A stretch of 48,199 nucleotides of DNA from Rodentibacter heidelbergensis (GTDB lineage: Bacteria > Pseudomonadota > Gammaproteobacteria > Enterobacterales > Pasteurellaceae): the NCBI RefSeq assembly GCF_002000125.1, contig NZ_MLHH01000001.1, positions 1 to 48,199 of the forward strand, read 5' to 3'. How positions within the stretch are numbered: the stretch's first letter is position 1; each line of letters opens with the position of its first letter. A program made the translations under genes and the position numbers. Positions 9,253-19,198 of the stretch are shown here, piece after piece. Below the pieces are notes generated by a model. The model was not told where the DNA came from and searched no databases. It worked only from the letters and a program-made list of their open reading frames with translations.

Positions 9253-10028
9253 TTGAAACCTTCTTTAAATTGACCGCTCTTGAAAATGACGTTTCAGAGC
9301 AAAGCCGCTTGCTGAATGTGGTTATCGATCAATGGCGTTATAACGGTCAAATTATCGGGCGTGAAATTCCGCTCTATTTGGTGGAGAAAAAGGCTCAACA
9401 AGGCTTTGCCATGCGTGTTATCTGCCCTGAGCAAGACAGCCTTTTACCTCAATATAATAATGTAGAAGTCGATGATGCCTTGGAAAAGGCTCAAAAGTGC
9501 GGTCTGATTTTTGAGGGTTTTCAAATTATGGGGGATGATCTCAATAGTGATCAAACCGCCTCAAACACACATCCTGAATGGCAAATACTTTATACCACCC
9601 ATTTACAAAGTTGCTCACCGCTCCACAGTGGCGAAGATTTTTCCCCGATTCCCCTTTATAAACAATTGAAAAATCAACCGCACTTAAGTCAAGATGTGAT
9701 TAAATGGCAGGAAAATTGGCAAGCCTGTGATCAGCTTCAAATGAATGGTGCAATTTTGGAACAACAAGCTCTAGAGGAAATCACCAATCATCAAAGCCGA
9801 TTGGCAAAACACGGACGCTATTTGGCACAAGAAATCGAAAAAATAAGCCATATTCCCACCTACTATTATCTGTATCGAGTGGGCGGTCAATCCCTTGAAA
9901 ATGAGCAACATCGACACTGCCCTGAATGTGGTGGCAACTGGGCGTTAAGTGAACCGATTTTTGAAATATTTCATTTTAAATGTGATCAATGTCGATTGCT
10001 CTCAAATATTTCATGGAATTTTTTATAG
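9243..10028 (+). CDS. DUF2310-type Zn-ribbon protein
   Basis: A 261-residue cytoplasmic protein without signal or membrane span. The C terminus has two CxxC pairs, HCPECGGNW and FKCDQCRLL, about 30 residues apart, forming a zinc ribbon; the rest looks like an all-alpha/beta body of unknown role. I recognise it as the Pasteurellaceae/gamma-proteobacterial DUF2310 (predicted nucleic-acid-binding Zn ribbon) family. It overlaps csdE by 10 bp and precedes queF by 12 bp, between sulfur transfer and a tRNA-modification enzyme, so a role in tRNA or Zn/Fe-S metabolism is a reasonable guess but unproven. Confidence 0.75.
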   Translation: MYLIETFFKLTALENDVSEQSRLLNVVIDQWRYNGQIIGREIPLYLVEKKAQQGFAMRVICPEQDSLLPQYNNVEVDDALEKAQKCGLIFEGFQIMGDDLNSDQTASNTHPEWQILYTTHLQSCSPLHSGEDFSPIPLYKQLKNQPHLSQDVIKWQENWQACDQLQMNGAILEQQALEEITNHQSRLAKHGRYLAQEIEKISHIPTYYYLYRVGGQSLENEQHRHCPECGGNWALSEPIFEIFHFKCDQCRLLSNISWNFL

Positions 10029-10040
10029 CGAGGAAACACA

Positions 10041-10880
10041 ATGAACAAGCAAGATTACGGATTAACCTCACTGAAACTTGGTCAAAAAACCAACTATGCC
10101 AACAAATATGACTGCACCTTATTACAAGCCGTACCCAGAGCCTTAAACCGTGATGCTTTAGGCATTAGCCAAAGCCAACCTTTCACAATCGGTGCCGATA
10201 TTTGGACAGCCTATGAAATTTCGTGGCTTAATGAAAAAGGTGTGCCACAAGTGGCGATTGCCGATATTTATTTGGATCACCAAAGTCAAAATTTAATTGA
10301 ATCGAAAAGTTTTAAACTCTATTTAAACAGCTTTAACCAAACAAAATTCGCCAATTTCAACCAAGTTGCACAAATTATGCAACAAGATTTAACAGAATGT
10401 GCCCAAGGTGAGGTGAAAGTGCGGTTAAATTCACTGGCGTTTTATCAAAACCAACAGATTGATAGGTTACAAGGTGAATGTATTGATGAGCAAGACATTG
10501 AAATTACGGACTATCAATTTAATGCGGGCTGGTTAGATAATTGCGTTTCTGATGAGGTGGTCGAAGAATATTTAGTCAGCCATTTATTGAAATCAAACTG
10601 TTTAATTACCAACCAACCGGATTGGGGTTCTCTTCAAATTCACTATGTGGGTAAAAAAATTGATCGGGAAAAATTATTACGTTACGTTGTCTCTTTCCGT
10701 CAGCATAACGAATTTCACGAACAATGTGTCGAGCGTATTTTTTGCGATTTAATGCACTATGCCAAACCACAAAAACTCACGGTTTATGCTCGCTATACCC
10801 GCCGGGGCGGTTTGGATATCAACCCTTTCCGTTCCAATTTTGAAAACTTACCGGAAAATTTACGTTTAGCCAGACAATAA
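10041..10880 (+). CDS. queF: NADPH-dependent 7-cyano-7-deazaguanine reductase QueF (type II)
   Basis: QueF reduces preQ0 to preQ1 with NADPH in queuosine biosynthesis. The 279-residue bimodular (YqcD-type II) form is seen. The nucleophilic Cys lies in [16 protein letters not shown], followed by the conserved Asp/Gln region. The QueF NADPH motif appears as [14 protein letters not shown] in the N-terminal half, and [10 protein letters not shown] supplies the catalytic Glu/His region. The start has GAGGAAACAC upstream. It sits fifth in an operon with csdA, csdE, the Zn-ribbon gene and ppnN. Confidence 0.95.
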   Translation: MNKQDYGLTSLKLGQKTNYANKYDCTLLQAVPRALNRDALGISQSQPFTIGADIWTAYEISWLNEKGVPQVAIADIYLDHQSQNLIESKSFKLYLNSFNQTKFANFNQVAQIMQQDLTECAQGEVKVRLNSLAFYQNQQIDRLQGECIDEQDIEITDYQFNAGWLDNCVSDEVVEEYLVSHLLKSNCLITNQPDWGSLQIHYVGKKIDREKLLRYVVSFRQHNEFHEQCVERIFCDLMHYAKPQKLTVYARYTRRGGLDINPFRSNFENLPENLRLARQ

Positions 10881-10888
10881 GGATTGTT

Positions 10889-12244
10889 ATGTCGAATATC
10901 CATTTTATCAACCCGAAAGGCAGCATGGCGTTGCTCTCTCATCTCGAAGTAGAACGTCTTACCAAAACAGCCCAATCGGGGTTATACCAACTTTATCGTA
11001 ATTGCTCCCTTGCAGTACTGAACTCCGGGGCGATCACCGATGATAGCCGAGCATTATTACAACAATATACCGATTTTGATATTCATCTTGTGGCGCGTGA
11101 ACGAGGGGTGAGTTTAGAACTTCATAATCCCCCGGAACGTGCCTTTGTGGACGATAAAATTATTGCCAATATTCAGCACCACCTTTTTGCGGTATTGCGT
11201 GATATTTTATTTGTCAATCTGCTGCATCAAGATGCCCCAATGCAGGATAGCAAACAAATCACAAACCAAGTTTTCTCTATTTTACGCAATGCGAAAGCAT
11301 TGATTGTGGGCGAACATCCTAATTTAGTCGTCTGCTGGGGCGGTCATTCAATCAATGAAGTGGAATATCAATATTGCCGCCAAGTGGGATTAGCGCTGGG
11401 CTTACGAGAAATGAATATCATCACCGGCTGTGGCACGGGGGTGATGGAAGCGCCAATGAAAGGGGCGGCAATCGGACACGCCAATCAACGTTATAAAAAC
11501 AGCCGTTTTGTGGGTATCACCGAGCCGTCTATTATTGCTTCCGAACCGCCTAACCCTATTGTGAACGAACTGATTATCATGCCGGATATCGAAAAACGTC
11601 TGGAAGCCTTTGTTCGTATGGGACATGGTATTTTAATTTTTCCGGGCGGCCCGGGAACTTTTGAAGAACTGCTCTATGTCCTCGGCGTAAAACTCAATCC
11701 GGAAAATAAAGCACAGCATTTACCGGTGATTTTAACCGGGCCAAAAGAAAGTGCGGATTATTTTGCTACCATTGATCGCTTTATTGGCGAAGTCCTTGGT
11801 GAAGAAGCGCAAAAACTGTATAGCATTGTGATTGATGATCCGGTAACGGTGGCACGCCATATGAAAAAAGCCATGGAAGAGGTGAAAACCCAACGCCGTC
11901 AAACGAATGATTCTTACGGCTTTAATTGGTCGCTAAAAATTGATCCACGTTTTCAACATCCTTTCGACCCAACCCATGAAAACATGGCAAATTTAGCGTT
12001 ACATTTTAATCAATCCAAAATGGATCTCACCGCCAATCTCCGCCAAGTTTTTTCCGGCATTGTCGCTGGCAACATTAAACCTCAAGCACAAGATGCCATT
12101 GCCCAATTAGGAAAATTTAAACTCAAAGGCGAGCGCACTTTAATGGAAAAAGTCGACACCGTCCTACAAGATTTCATTCAACAACACCGAATGAAACTCC
12201 CAACCGGCAAAGCCTACGAGCCTTGTTATGAGATTGTGCGGTAA
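10889..12244 (+). CDS. ppnN: Pyrimidine/purine nucleotide 5'-monophosphate nucleosidase PpnN
   Basis: PpnN (YgdH) hydrolyses nucleoside 5'-monophosphates to base and ribose 5-phosphate and is a (p)ppGpp target in E. coli. The 451 residues match. The central LOG-type Rossmann domain contains [14 protein letters not shown], the [14 protein letters not shown] segment and the signature [14 protein letters not shown]; flanking N- and C-terminal extensions are the ones specific to PpnN rather than short LOG proteins. The start, 8 bp after queF, has AGGA upstream. It ends the operon. A large nested palindrome lies downstream. Confidence 0.93.
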   Translation: MSNIHFINPKGSMALLSHLEVERLTKTAQSGLYQLYRNCSLAVLNSGAITDDSRALLQQYTDFDIHLVARERGVSLELHNPPERAFVDDKIIANIQHHLFAVLRDILFVNLLHQDAPMQDSKQITNQVFSILRNAKALIVGEHPNLVVCWGGHSINEVEYQYCRQVGLALGLREMNIITGCGTGVMEAPMKGAAIGHANQRYKNSRFVGITEPSIIASEPPNPIVNELIIMPDIEKRLEAFVRMGHGILIFPGGPGTFEELLYVLGVKLNPENKAQHLPVILTGPKESADYFATIDRFIGEVLGEEAQKLYSIVIDDPVTVARHMKKAMEEVKTQRRQTNDSYGFNWSLKIDPRFQHPFDPTHENMANLALHFNQSKMDLTANLRQVFSGIVAGNIKPQAQDAIAQLGKFKLKGERTLMEKVDTVLQDFIQQHRMKLPTGKAYEPCYEIVR

Positions 12245-12275
12245 AGTGCGGTTAAAATTTAACTGACAAATTGCG

Positions 12276-12386
12276 ATTATTTGTAGAAGATTAAATCTAA
12301 TCAGATAACGTATTCCTATTCATCATCTCACCAATAGTGAGATTTCAAAGAGTAACCGTTAAATTAGATTAATCTTCTAAAATAAT
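12276..12386. repeat. Nested palindrome between ppnN and the unrecognised secreted-protein gene
   Basis: Outer arms 12276-12301 and 12363-12386 are inverted repeats (AGAAGATTAAATCTAAT against ATTAGATTAATCTTCT, plus a further ATTATT/AATAAT). Inside lies a perfect 7-bp hairpin ATCTCAC/GTGAGAT at 12325-12343. Together they could fold as one long cruciform. It may terminate both convergent genes, but T runs are poor. The outer-arm sequence recurs elsewhere in the window. Confidence 0.7.
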
Positions 12387-13528
12387 TAGTTTGTTTGTGT
12401 TTCAGAAGAATTATCCTGAAGATATTTTTTCACTTCTTCTCGGAGAGTCATCACTTTCTCTTTTGCTTCCTGTATGTTACGTTTTTTTTCCTCTAGTTTT
12501 CTTTCAAACTCAGAAAAAGGAACACTGGTATCACCTTCCAACTTAAATAAATTAAATTTCAAACGATATTCCGCATCTTGGAGTGTTTTCATGACACGTG
12601 GGGAAGGTTCTTCTTTTAAACTTTTAATTTTTGCAATGAGTTTTTTATCATTTAAAATCTCATTTTCAATCTTAGGCACCCTGATTTTTAAATCAACTAA
12701 CTCCTCTAATTTTGATTCATATCGTTTTATCTTTCTTGCTAAATCCGATTCAGCAGATACAAGTGCTTTACGAGGGTCATAGCCAGATCTAATCACGCCA
12801 TCACTAACATTGAATGATGGTTTTGATGGCAATCTTTTAGTCTCAAATTTTGGTTTTTCTTTTGGATAGGTTTCAAGTAGCTCAATATATCGTGCTTTTC
12901 TCGCTTCTTCCTTTGCGAATTCAGTTAATACAATTTTAGACGTTGATGGCACTCCAGGTAAGGCAAACTCTGTAATATCATGAGTCGGTAGAATAGTACA
13001 TAACTCAATTATTTCATCAATTTCATCTTTAGTTTGATAACAAGTATAATTAGAAACATTGTAGAGTTGATTTAACAAATTAGGATCAGCTTTTTTCACT
13101 TGATCTTTTTTTATTTCTTCTCCTTTCTTGATTGTAATTACCGGTTCAGTATCTAAATTATATTGAATAATTTGCCTACCTTTATCTGTTACTAATTCTA
13201 TTTTATTAATTTGATTAATATCACAAGTGGTATAGACTGAACCGCTTTTACCTTTAACAACTTCATGAGTTCCCCCTAGACGAGTACTTTCCCATAGGGT
13301 TGAATAATCTGGAGCCATTGCACCATTTCCATATCCAATTAAACATGCACCATCATTAACTATCATATTTTTGAAAATTAAATCTGTTAAAGGTGTAAAA
13401 GAAATATAATTTTTTCCTTGGACTACAACAGTTTCAGTCACACCTAATTTTACATCGAAAAAAGGTTCATCAGCCAATATTGATGGGCTAAACAATAATG
13501 GCACTAATGTCAAAAAACTTTTTTTCAT
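12386..13528 (-). CDS. Unrecognised secreted protein with C-terminal coiled coil
   Basis: I do not recognise this gene. The 380-residue product begins with a signal peptide (MKKSFLTLVPLLFSPSILAD). The first half looks globular with four cysteines (DGACLIG, YTTCDINQ, NYTCYQT, IELCTIL), perhaps two disulfides. The second half is rich in Lys, Glu and Arg (residues about 210-375: KARYIELLETY, DLARKIKRYESKLEELVDL, FERKLEEKKRNIQEAKEKV) and should form coiled coils. The ATG at 13528 follows AGGTGA; an in-frame GTG lies 9 nt upstream. It is more AT-rich than its neighbours and has no USS. Genes on both sides are core, so it may be a lineage-specific insertion. Confidence 0.8.
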   Translation of the reverse strand: MKKSFLTLVPLLFSPSILADEPFFDVKLGVTETVVVQGKNYISFTPLTDLIFKNMIVNDGACLIGYGNGAMAPDYSTLWESTRLGGTHEVVKGKSGSVYTTCDINQINKIELVTDKGRQIIQYNLDTEPVITIKKGEEIKKDQVKKADPNLLNQLYNVSNYTCYQTKDEIDEIIELCTILPTHDITEFALPGVPSTSKIVLTEFAKEEARKARYIELLETYPKEKPKFETKRLPSKPSFNVSDGVIRSGYDPRKALVSAESDLARKIKRYESKLEELVDLKIRVPKIENEILNDKKLIAKIKSLKEEPSPRVMKTLQDAEYRLKFNLFKLEGDTSVPFSEFERKLEEKKRNIQEAKEKVMTLREEVKKYLQDNSSETQTN

Positions 13529-13615
13529 AAAAATCACCTATTAATGTAATAAATACCAAATTCAATCTCATAATGTAACGTAATACATTATAACAAAAAA
13601 GCGGATAGTCAGCCC

Positions 13616-14728
13616 CTATTTTACTTCTCTAAACAAAATTTCACTTGGAATAACTGAACCTTGCCAATAAAGTTCGGTGGAAATTTTCTCCGCCAATTGT
13701 AGGAAAGCTTGTGCGATTTCACTTTCCGGTGCCGCCACCACAGTTGGGTTGCCAGTATCCAAATCTTCACGGATACGAAGATGTAACGGCAACTGTGCCA
13801 ATACTTTCACCTTGTATTTTTCCGCCATTTTTTCAGCACCACCGGTGCCAAAAATGGCTTCGTGATGCCCACATTGGCTACAAATATGCATCGACATATT
13901 TTCTACAATGCCTAGCACCGGTACAGATACCCGTTCAAACATGGATACTCCTTTTACCGCATCAAGTAAGGCTATATCTTGTGGTGTGGTCACCACCACC
14001 GCACCGGTAACCGGAATTTGTTGTGACAGGGTAAGTTGAATATCTCCCGTGCCGGGCGGCATATCAATAACCAAATAATCCAAGCTATCCCATAGGGTTT
14101 CATTGAGTAGTTGGCTTAATGCACTGCTTGCCATTGGACCACGCCAAATAGTGGCACTGTCTTCATCCATTAAAAAACCAATCGAGTTTGCCGATAAACC
14201 ATGCGCTTTAATGGGGGTGATATGTTGATTATCCGGAGAGGTTGGGCGTTGATGAGGCGCGCCCAACATATGAGGGATCGATGGGCCGTAAATATCCGCA
14301 TCTAAAATACCCACTCTCGCTCCTTGAGCTTGCAACGCCAAGGCTAAATTCACCGAAACACTGGATTTTCCCACCCCACCTTTACCGGAGGTTACCGCAA
14401 TAATATTCTTCACCCCTTTTACGGCAGGCTGATTATTCGCTCGTTTTAGGGTGGCAATTTGATAATTCACCTCCCATTTGATCGTTTTGCACGCTGCAAT
14501 TTTTAATAGTTCCTCAGAAATAGCTTGTTTAAGCTGTGCTACGCCACTATTCCATGCAAAGGGAAGTTGTAATTCAATGCGTAATGTCTCGCCCCCTTTT
14601 TCAACTTTTTTTAGGGCATTGAGTGAAAGAAGATCTTTTTGTAAATGAGGATGTTGAAATTGCTGAAAAACTTGTTGAAGCTGGGTTTGCTGTGTTGACG
14701 TCAGATTGTCGGAAAAATAGATTGTCAT
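13616..14728 (-). CDS. apbC: Iron-sulfur cluster carrier protein ApbC (Mrp)
   Basis: This P-loop ATPase of the Mrp/NBP35 family carries and delivers Fe-S clusters. The 370 residues include an N-terminal MIP18-like domain, then the deviant Walker A IAVTSGKGGVGKSSVSVNLA, Walker B-like DYLVIDMPPGTGD, and the CxxC cluster site HICSQCGHHEAIFG. The start follows AGGATATTTT. It is divergent from metG, an arrangement common in enteric and Pasteurellaceae genomes (mrp-metG). Confidence 0.95.
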   Translation of the reverse strand: MTIYFSDNLTSTQQTQLQQVFQQFQHPHLQKDLLSLNALKKVEKGGETLRIELQLPFAWNSGVAQLKQAISEELLKIAACKTIKWEVNYQIATLKRANNQPAVKGVKNIIAVTSGKGGVGKSSVSVNLALALQAQGARVGILDADIYGPSIPHMLGAPHQRPTSPDNQHITPIKAHGLSANSIGFLMDEDSATIWRGPMASSALSQLLNETLWDSLDYLVIDMPPGTGDIQLTLSQQIPVTGAVVVTTPQDIALLDAVKGVSMFERVSVPVLGIVENMSMHICSQCGHHEAIFGTGGAEKMAEKYKVKVLAQLPLHLRIREDLDTGNPTVVAAPESEIAQAFLQLAEKISTELYWQGSVIPSEILFREVK

Positions 14729-14885
14729 AAAATATCCTGTCTAAAAATACAAAATCAACTAAATAAGTCGGGATATTTAATCACGGAAAGTGCGGTCTGT
14801 TAAGCTAAAGTTTTTCAAGCTAGAAAAAATACCCTTTCTCAGGTAAGATAACGGCAATTTTTTTGTGTAATAAAAGAGAACAACA

Positions 14886-16934
14886 ATGACAACTCAACCC
14901 CGTAAAATGTTAGTCACTTGCGCCCTCCCTTATGCTAATGGTGCAATTCATTTAGGCCATATGCTCGAGCATATTCAAGCGGATATTTGGGTGCGTTTTC
15001 AACGTATGCGTGGCAATAAGATTTATTTCGTGTGTGCTGATGATGCCCATGGTACGCCAATTATGCTCAATGCCGATAAATTAGGTATGACACCGGAAGA
15101 ATTGATCGCTAAAGCGAAAGCGGATCATATTCGTGATTTTGCCGGTTTTAATATTAGTTTTGATAACTATCACTCCACTCACAGTGAAGAAAATAAACAA
15201 ATCACCGCAGAAATTTATAACAAATTAAAATCAAAGGGTTTCATCAAAAGCAAAGTGATTGAACAACTTTATGATCCGGAAAAAAAGATGTTTTTGCCGG
15301 ATCGTTTTGTGAAAGGAACTTGCCCGAAATGTAAAGCAGAAGATCAATATGGTGATAACTGCGAAGTCTGTGCTTCCACTTATAGTCCAATGGATTTAAT
15401 TAACCCTCGTTCTGCAATATCCGGTGCGACACCGATTGTGAAAGAATCTGAACACTTTTTCTTTGATTTGCCAGCATTTGAAAACATGTTGAAAGAATGG
15501 ACAAATTCAGGTTCTCTTCAAGCGGAAATCGCCAACAAAATGCAAGAATGGTTTGAAAGCGGTTTACAACAATGGGATATTTCTCGTGATGCGCCTTATT
15601 TTGGTTTTGAAATTCCGGGAGCAACAGATAAATTCTTCTATGTATGGTTGGATGCACCAATTGGTTATATGGCATCATTCAAAAACCTTTGTGATCGTGA
15701 AGGCATTGATTTTAATGCGTTTTGGGCTGAAAACAGTGAAGCAGAACTTTATCATTTTATTGGAAAAGATATCGTCTATTTCCACAGCCTATTTTGGCCT
15801 GCGATGTTAGAAGGGAGTGGTTATCGTAAACCAACAAATGTGTTTGCCCATGGTTATGTCACTGTCGATGGGGCGAAAATGTCAAAATCCCGTGGCACGT
15901 TCATTCAAGCCAGCACCTATTTGAACCACATTGATCCCGAGTGCTTACGTTATTACTATGCGGCAAAAATCAATAATCGCATTGAAGATTTAGATTTTAA
16001 TTTAGAGGATTTCGTTCAACGGGTAAACACGGATATCGTTAACAAATTAGTGAATTTAGCCTCTCGTAATGCGAGCTTTATCGCAAAACGTTTTAACGGA
16101 AAATTAGCCGATAAATTAGAAGATGAGGCATTATTTGCCGAGTTTACTGCACGAGCCGAACAAATCGCCACCTATTATGAAACCCGAGAATTTAATAAAG
16201 CGATCCGTGAAATTATGGCCTTGGCAGATAAAGCCAATAAATACATTGATGATAAAGCCCCTTGGGTGATCGCCAAAGAGGAAGGTAAAGAAGCCGAGCT
16301 ACAAGCGGTTTGCTCCATGGGCATTGAACTCTTCCGTATTTTAATGACCTACTTAAAACCGGTATTACCCAAACTGGCTGAACGCTCAGAAGCGTTCTTA
16401 CAAAGTGAATTAGCTTGGGATAATCTCGCCCAACCTTTACTGGGTCATACCCTTTCACCGTTCAAAGCGCTGTTCTCCCGTTTAGAGAAAAAACAAATTG
16501 ATGCGGTAATTAATGAAACTAAAGCCTTGTTTGCACAAAGCAATCAGACTGCGGAAAAAACAGTATCAAAATCGACCGCACTTTCTCATATCGAACCGAT
16601 TGCTGAAACGATCACCATTGATGATTTTGCAAAATTAGATATGCGGGTTGCCAAAGTGTTGAAATGCGAAGCCGTGCCGGAATCTAATAAACTTTTACGT
16701 TTTGAATTGGATCTTGGTGATCATACCCGCCAAGTTTTCTCAGGCATTAAAGCGGCCTATAACAAACCGGAAGAATTAGAAGGTCGGTTTGTGATTATGG
16801 TAGCCAACCTTGCACCACGCAAAATGAAATTTGGTGTGTCAGAAGGCATGATACTTTCCGCCGGTAGCGGAGGCAGTGATTTATTCTTGCTTTCTGCTGA
16901 TAGCGGTGTCACTGCCGGTATGCAGGTGAAATAA
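14886..16934 (+). CDS. metG: Methionyl-tRNA synthetase
   Basis: MetG charges tRNA-Met. The 682-residue class I enzyme has the HIGH-like box [10 protein letters not shown], a four-cysteine zinc knuckle ([19 protein letters not shown]), the KMSKS loop [11 protein letters not shown], and a C-terminal EMAP/Trbp111 tRNA-binding domain from [20 protein letters not shown] to the end, which supports dimerisation. GAGAAC precedes the ATG. A USS occurs within the linker before the C-terminal domain (16575), a tolerant place in the protein. A clear terminator follows. Confidence 0.98.
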   Translation: MTTQPRKMLVTCALPYANGAIHLGHMLEHIQADIWVRFQRMRGNKIYFVCADDAHGTPIMLNADKLGMTPEELIAKAKADHIRDFAGFNISFDNYHSTHSEENKQITAEIYNKLKSKGFIKSKVIEQLYDPEKKMFLPDRFVKGTCPKCKAEDQYGDNCEVCASTYSPMDLINPRSAISGATPIVKESEHFFFDLPAFENMLKEWTNSGSLQAEIANKMQEWFESGLQQWDISRDAPYFGFEIPGATDKFFYVWLDAPIGYMASFKNLCDREGIDFNAFWAENSEAELYHFIGKDIVYFHSLFWPAMLEGSGYRKPTNVFAHGYVTVDGAKMSKSRGTFIQASTYLNHIDPECLRYYYAAKINNRIEDLDFNLEDFVQRVNTDIVNKLVNLASRNASFIAKRFNGKLADKLEDEALFAEFTARAEQIATYYETREFNKAIREIMALADKANKYIDDKAPWVIAKEEGKEAELQAVCSMGIELFRILMTYLKPVLPKLAERSEAFLQSELAWDNLAQPLLGHTLSPFKALFSRLEKKQIDAVINETKALFAQSNQTAEKTVSKSTALSHIEPIAETITIDDFAKLDMRVAKVLKCEAVPESNKLLRFELDLGDHTRQVFSGIKAAYNKPEELEGRFVIMVANLAPRKMKFGVSEGMILSAGSGGSDLFLLSADSGVTAGMQVK

Positions 16935-16953
16935 TCAATTAAGTATTTATTTG

Positions 16954-16980
16954 GGCGACATTTTGTCGCCTTTTTTATTT
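16954..16980 (+). terminator. Terminator of metG
   Basis: Perfect stem GGCGACA/TGTCGCC with a TTT loop and a T-rich tail. Confidence 0.88.
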
Positions 16981-17050
16981 TTTCATTGAAAATTCAAAGC
17001 ATATAACCTACTATTACACTCAACTATTATCAAACCTATTGGAGATCAGT

Positions 17051-17911
17051 ATGACAAATCAACTCATCTGCTATAAACAAATGCCGATTTGGACGAAAGA
17101 TAAACTCCCCCAAATGTTTCAGGAAAAGCATAATACCAAAGCAGGGACTTGGGGAAAATTGACCGTATTAAAAGGCAAACTCAAATTTTATGAATTAACG
17201 GAAACGGGGGATGTGCTTGCCGAGCATATTTTTACACCGGAAAGCGACATACCATTCGTTGAGCCGCAAGCTTGGCATCGAGTAGAAGCCTTAACGGAGG
17301 ATTTGGAATGTACTCTTGGATTTTATTGTAAAAAAGAAGATTACTTCAACAAAAAATACAATATGACGGCCACCCATTCTGAAGTAAAAAATGCAGTCAA
17401 TATCATTAAACCTTGTAAAACCCTCGATCTCGGTTGTGGACAAGGACGAAACTCCCTTTTCTTAAGTTTACTTGGGTTTAATGTTACCGCTTGGGATCAT
17501 AATGCCAATAGCCTCGCTTTCTTAAATGAAACCAAGGACAAAGAAAATCTCAGCATATCAACCGCACTTTATGATATTAACACTGCCAATATTCAGGAAA
17601 ACTACGATTTTATTCTTTCTACTGTGGTCTTCATGTTCTTAAACCGAGAACGCATACCAGCAATTATTCACAATATGCAGGAACATACCAATATCGGTGG
17701 ATACAATTTAATTGTTGCTGCGATGTCCACAGAGGATGTGCCTTGTCCGATGCCTTTTTCTTTCACGTTCAAAGAAAATGAATTGAAAAATTATTACCAA
17801 GACTGGGAATTGATTAAATACAATGAAGAAATGGGCGAGTTACACAAAACCGATGAAAATGGCAATCGCATTAAAATGAAATTTGTGACAATGTTAGCCA
17901 AAAAGAAATAA
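17051..17911 (+). CDS. tehB: Tellurite resistance methyltransferase TehB
   Basis: TehB is a SAM-dependent methyltransferase linked to tellurite and oxidative-stress resistance; in H. influenzae it is longer than in E. coli. This 286-residue protein has the same long form: an N-terminal cupin-like domain (residues about 1-90, LICYKQMPIWTKDKLP to PQAWHRVEAL) and a C-terminal methyltransferase with motif I TLDLGCGQGRNSLFLSLLG. The ATG follows TTGGAG by 7 nt. tehA is not adjacent. It is convergent with dapD and shares a bidirectional USS hairpin with it. Confidence 0.92.
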   Translation: MTNQLICYKQMPIWTKDKLPQMFQEKHNTKAGTWGKLTVLKGKLKFYELTETGDVLAEHIFTPESDIPFVEPQAWHRVEALTEDLECTLGFYCKKEDYFNKKYNMTATHSEVKNAVNIIKPCKTLDLGCGQGRNSLFLSLLGFNVTAWDHNANSLAFLNETKDKENLSISTALYDINTANIQENYDFILSTVVFMFLNRERIPAIIHNMQEHTNIGGYNLIVAAMSTEDVPCPMPFSFTFKENELKNYYQDWELIKYNEEMGELHKTDENGNRIKMKFVTMLAKKK

Positions 17912-17931
17912 TCCATTGCTGATAAAAGAAA

Positions 17932-17968
17932 AAACCGCATTTTGTGACAACAAAGTGCGGTTTGTTTT
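17932..17968 (+). terminator. tehB/dapD bidirectional terminator containing one USS
   Basis: Arms AAACCGCATTTTGT and ACAAAGTGCGGTTT pair with a single G-U position. The right arm holds a perfect USS core (17953-17961), while the left arm differs by one base. T runs are present on the plus strand and A runs before it. Confidence 0.8.
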
Positions 17969-17982
17969 GAGAAAATTTTTAA

Positions 17983-18810
17983 TTATTCTTCGATAGAACG
18001 TAATAACTCGTTAATACCGACTTTACCGAGGGTTTTCGCATCCACTTTTTTCACGATCACCGCACAGTAAAGGCTATATTTACCACATTTTGACGGAAGG
18101 CTACCGGAAACCACCACCGATCCTGCCGGTACACGGCCGTAATGGATTTCACCGGTTTCACGGTCATAAATTTTCGTGGATTGACCGATGAATACGCCCA
18201 TTGAAATCACACAACCGTCTTCAACAATCACCCCTTCCACCACTTCAGAACGTGCGCCGATAAAGCAGTTGTCACCAATGATAGTTGGATTGGCTTGTAA
18301 TGGTTCTAATACGCCACCAATACCGACCCCACCGGATAAGTGAACATTTTTACCGATTTGTGCACAAGAACCTACTGTTGCCCAAGTATCAACCATCGTA
18401 CCCTCGCCCACATAAGCCCCGATATTGACATAAGATGGCATTAACACACAGTTCTTCGAAATATAGGCCCCTTTACGCACAGTGGCAGACGGCACAACAC
18501 GAAAGCCTTCTTGTTGGAAACGTTCTTCTGTGTAATCGGCAAATTTTAATGCGACTTTGTCGTAATATTTAGTTTCCGCTCCATCAATCAATTCGTTGTC
18601 ATTGATACGGAATGAAAGCAATACCGCTTTTTTTAACCATTGATGAGTAACCCATTCACCCTCAATTTTTTCTGCAACACGATATTTACCACTATCTAAA
18701 CCTTCGATCACTTCTTCAATCGCAGCTCGAGTTTCTGCATCCACCGTTTTTGGCGTAATTTCTGCACGTTTTTCAAAGGCGGATTCAATAATTGCTTGTA
18801 AATTTGACAT
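17983..18810 (-). CDS. dapD: 2,3,4,5-tetrahydropyridine-2,6-dicarboxylate N-succinyltransferase
   Basis: DapD succinylates tetrahydrodipicolinate in the lysine/diaminopimelate pathway. The 275 residues match the family. The C-terminal two-thirds is a left-handed beta helix of hexapeptide repeats ([59 protein letters not shown]). The ATG follows TAGGAAGT. It is a single gene, convergent with tehB. Confidence 0.97.
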   Translation of the reverse strand: MSNLQAIIESAFEKRAEITPKTVDAETRAAIEEVIEGLDSGKYRVAEKIEGEWVTHQWLKKAVLLSFRINDNELIDGAETKYYDKVALKFADYTEERFQQEGFRVVPSATVRKGAYISKNCVLMPSYVNIGAYVGEGTMVDTWATVGSCAQIGKNVHLSGGVGIGGVLEPLQANPTIIGDNCFIGARSEVVEGVIVEDGCVISMGVFIGQSTKIYDRETGEIHYGRVPAGSVVVSGSLPSKCGKYSLYCAVIVKKVDAKTLGKVGINELLRSIEE

Positions 18811-18884
18811 TGTACTTCCTATTTCGTTAATGAATAAAACGGCGTTAGTTTTACCATATTTTTAATCCTCAAGCAAAAAACACC

Positions 18885-18949
18885 GAAAAAAATCACCGCA
18901 CTTTGGAAACCCTAGTAGAAACCCCTAGTGTAAACCCTAGCGCGGTGAT
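18885..18949 (-). terminator. Long-loop terminator with a triple repeat in the loop
   Basis: On the minus strand ATCACCGC pairs with GCGGTGAT and is followed by seven T. The roughly 40-nt loop consists of three imperfect CTAGGGTTT units, plus a USS in the right arm. It lies 21 bp after the stop of the 26-residue membrane protein and would end that transcript. Confidence 0.65.
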
Positions 18950-18969
18950 GAAAAAGCTATCGTATTAAA

Positions 18970-19050
18970 TTAAAAAATAGCGAATGTTAATCCAAATATA
19001 AAAGCCATAACTAACGCAGCGGAAACAACCGCATAACCTAAATCACTCAT
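18970..19050 (-). CDS. 26-residue membrane protein (YnhF-like)
   Basis: A short ORF between dapD and purR encodes a 26-residue peptide: a short polar start MSDLGYAV followed by one hydrophobic helix (VSAALVMAFIFGLTFAIF). GGAGAAAACA directly before the ATG is a strong ribosome binding site with good spacing. Size and layout resemble the YnhF type of small inner-membrane proteins, but the similarity is only by eye. It has its own downstream hairpin, so it is probably a single-gene transcript divergent from purR. Confidence 0.7.
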   Translation of the reverse strand: MSDLGYAVVSAALVMAFIFGLTFAIF

Positions 19051-19141
19051 TGTTTTCTCCTTAAATTGATGTTGAATCCCCGCCATTCTAACAAGAAAAA
19101 GAAAAAAAACGACCTTTTTTTAAAAAATTTTTGTTCTCCAC

Positions 19142-19169
19142 TTAACTATTCTTAAACAATCCTTATAAT
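19142..19169 (+). promoter_or_regulatory. Promoter of purR
   Basis: TTAACT, 16 nt and TATAAT lie about 30 bp upstream of the purR ATG. No clear PUR box (ACGCAAACGTTTGCGT-like) is visible in this spacer. Confidence 0.5.
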
Positions 19170-19198
19170 GGGAAAAATTTTTTTAAGGAAAATCAACT

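Noticed and set aside
11754-12140. Additional USS-like 9-mers in ppnN (for example AAGTGCGGA)
   Set aside because: Single mismatches inside coding sequence were not counted as USS.
18901-18940. AAACCCTAG repeats resembling plant-type telomere repeats
   Set aside because: Only three imperfect units in a terminator loop within a circular-chromosome context; coincidence of sequence.
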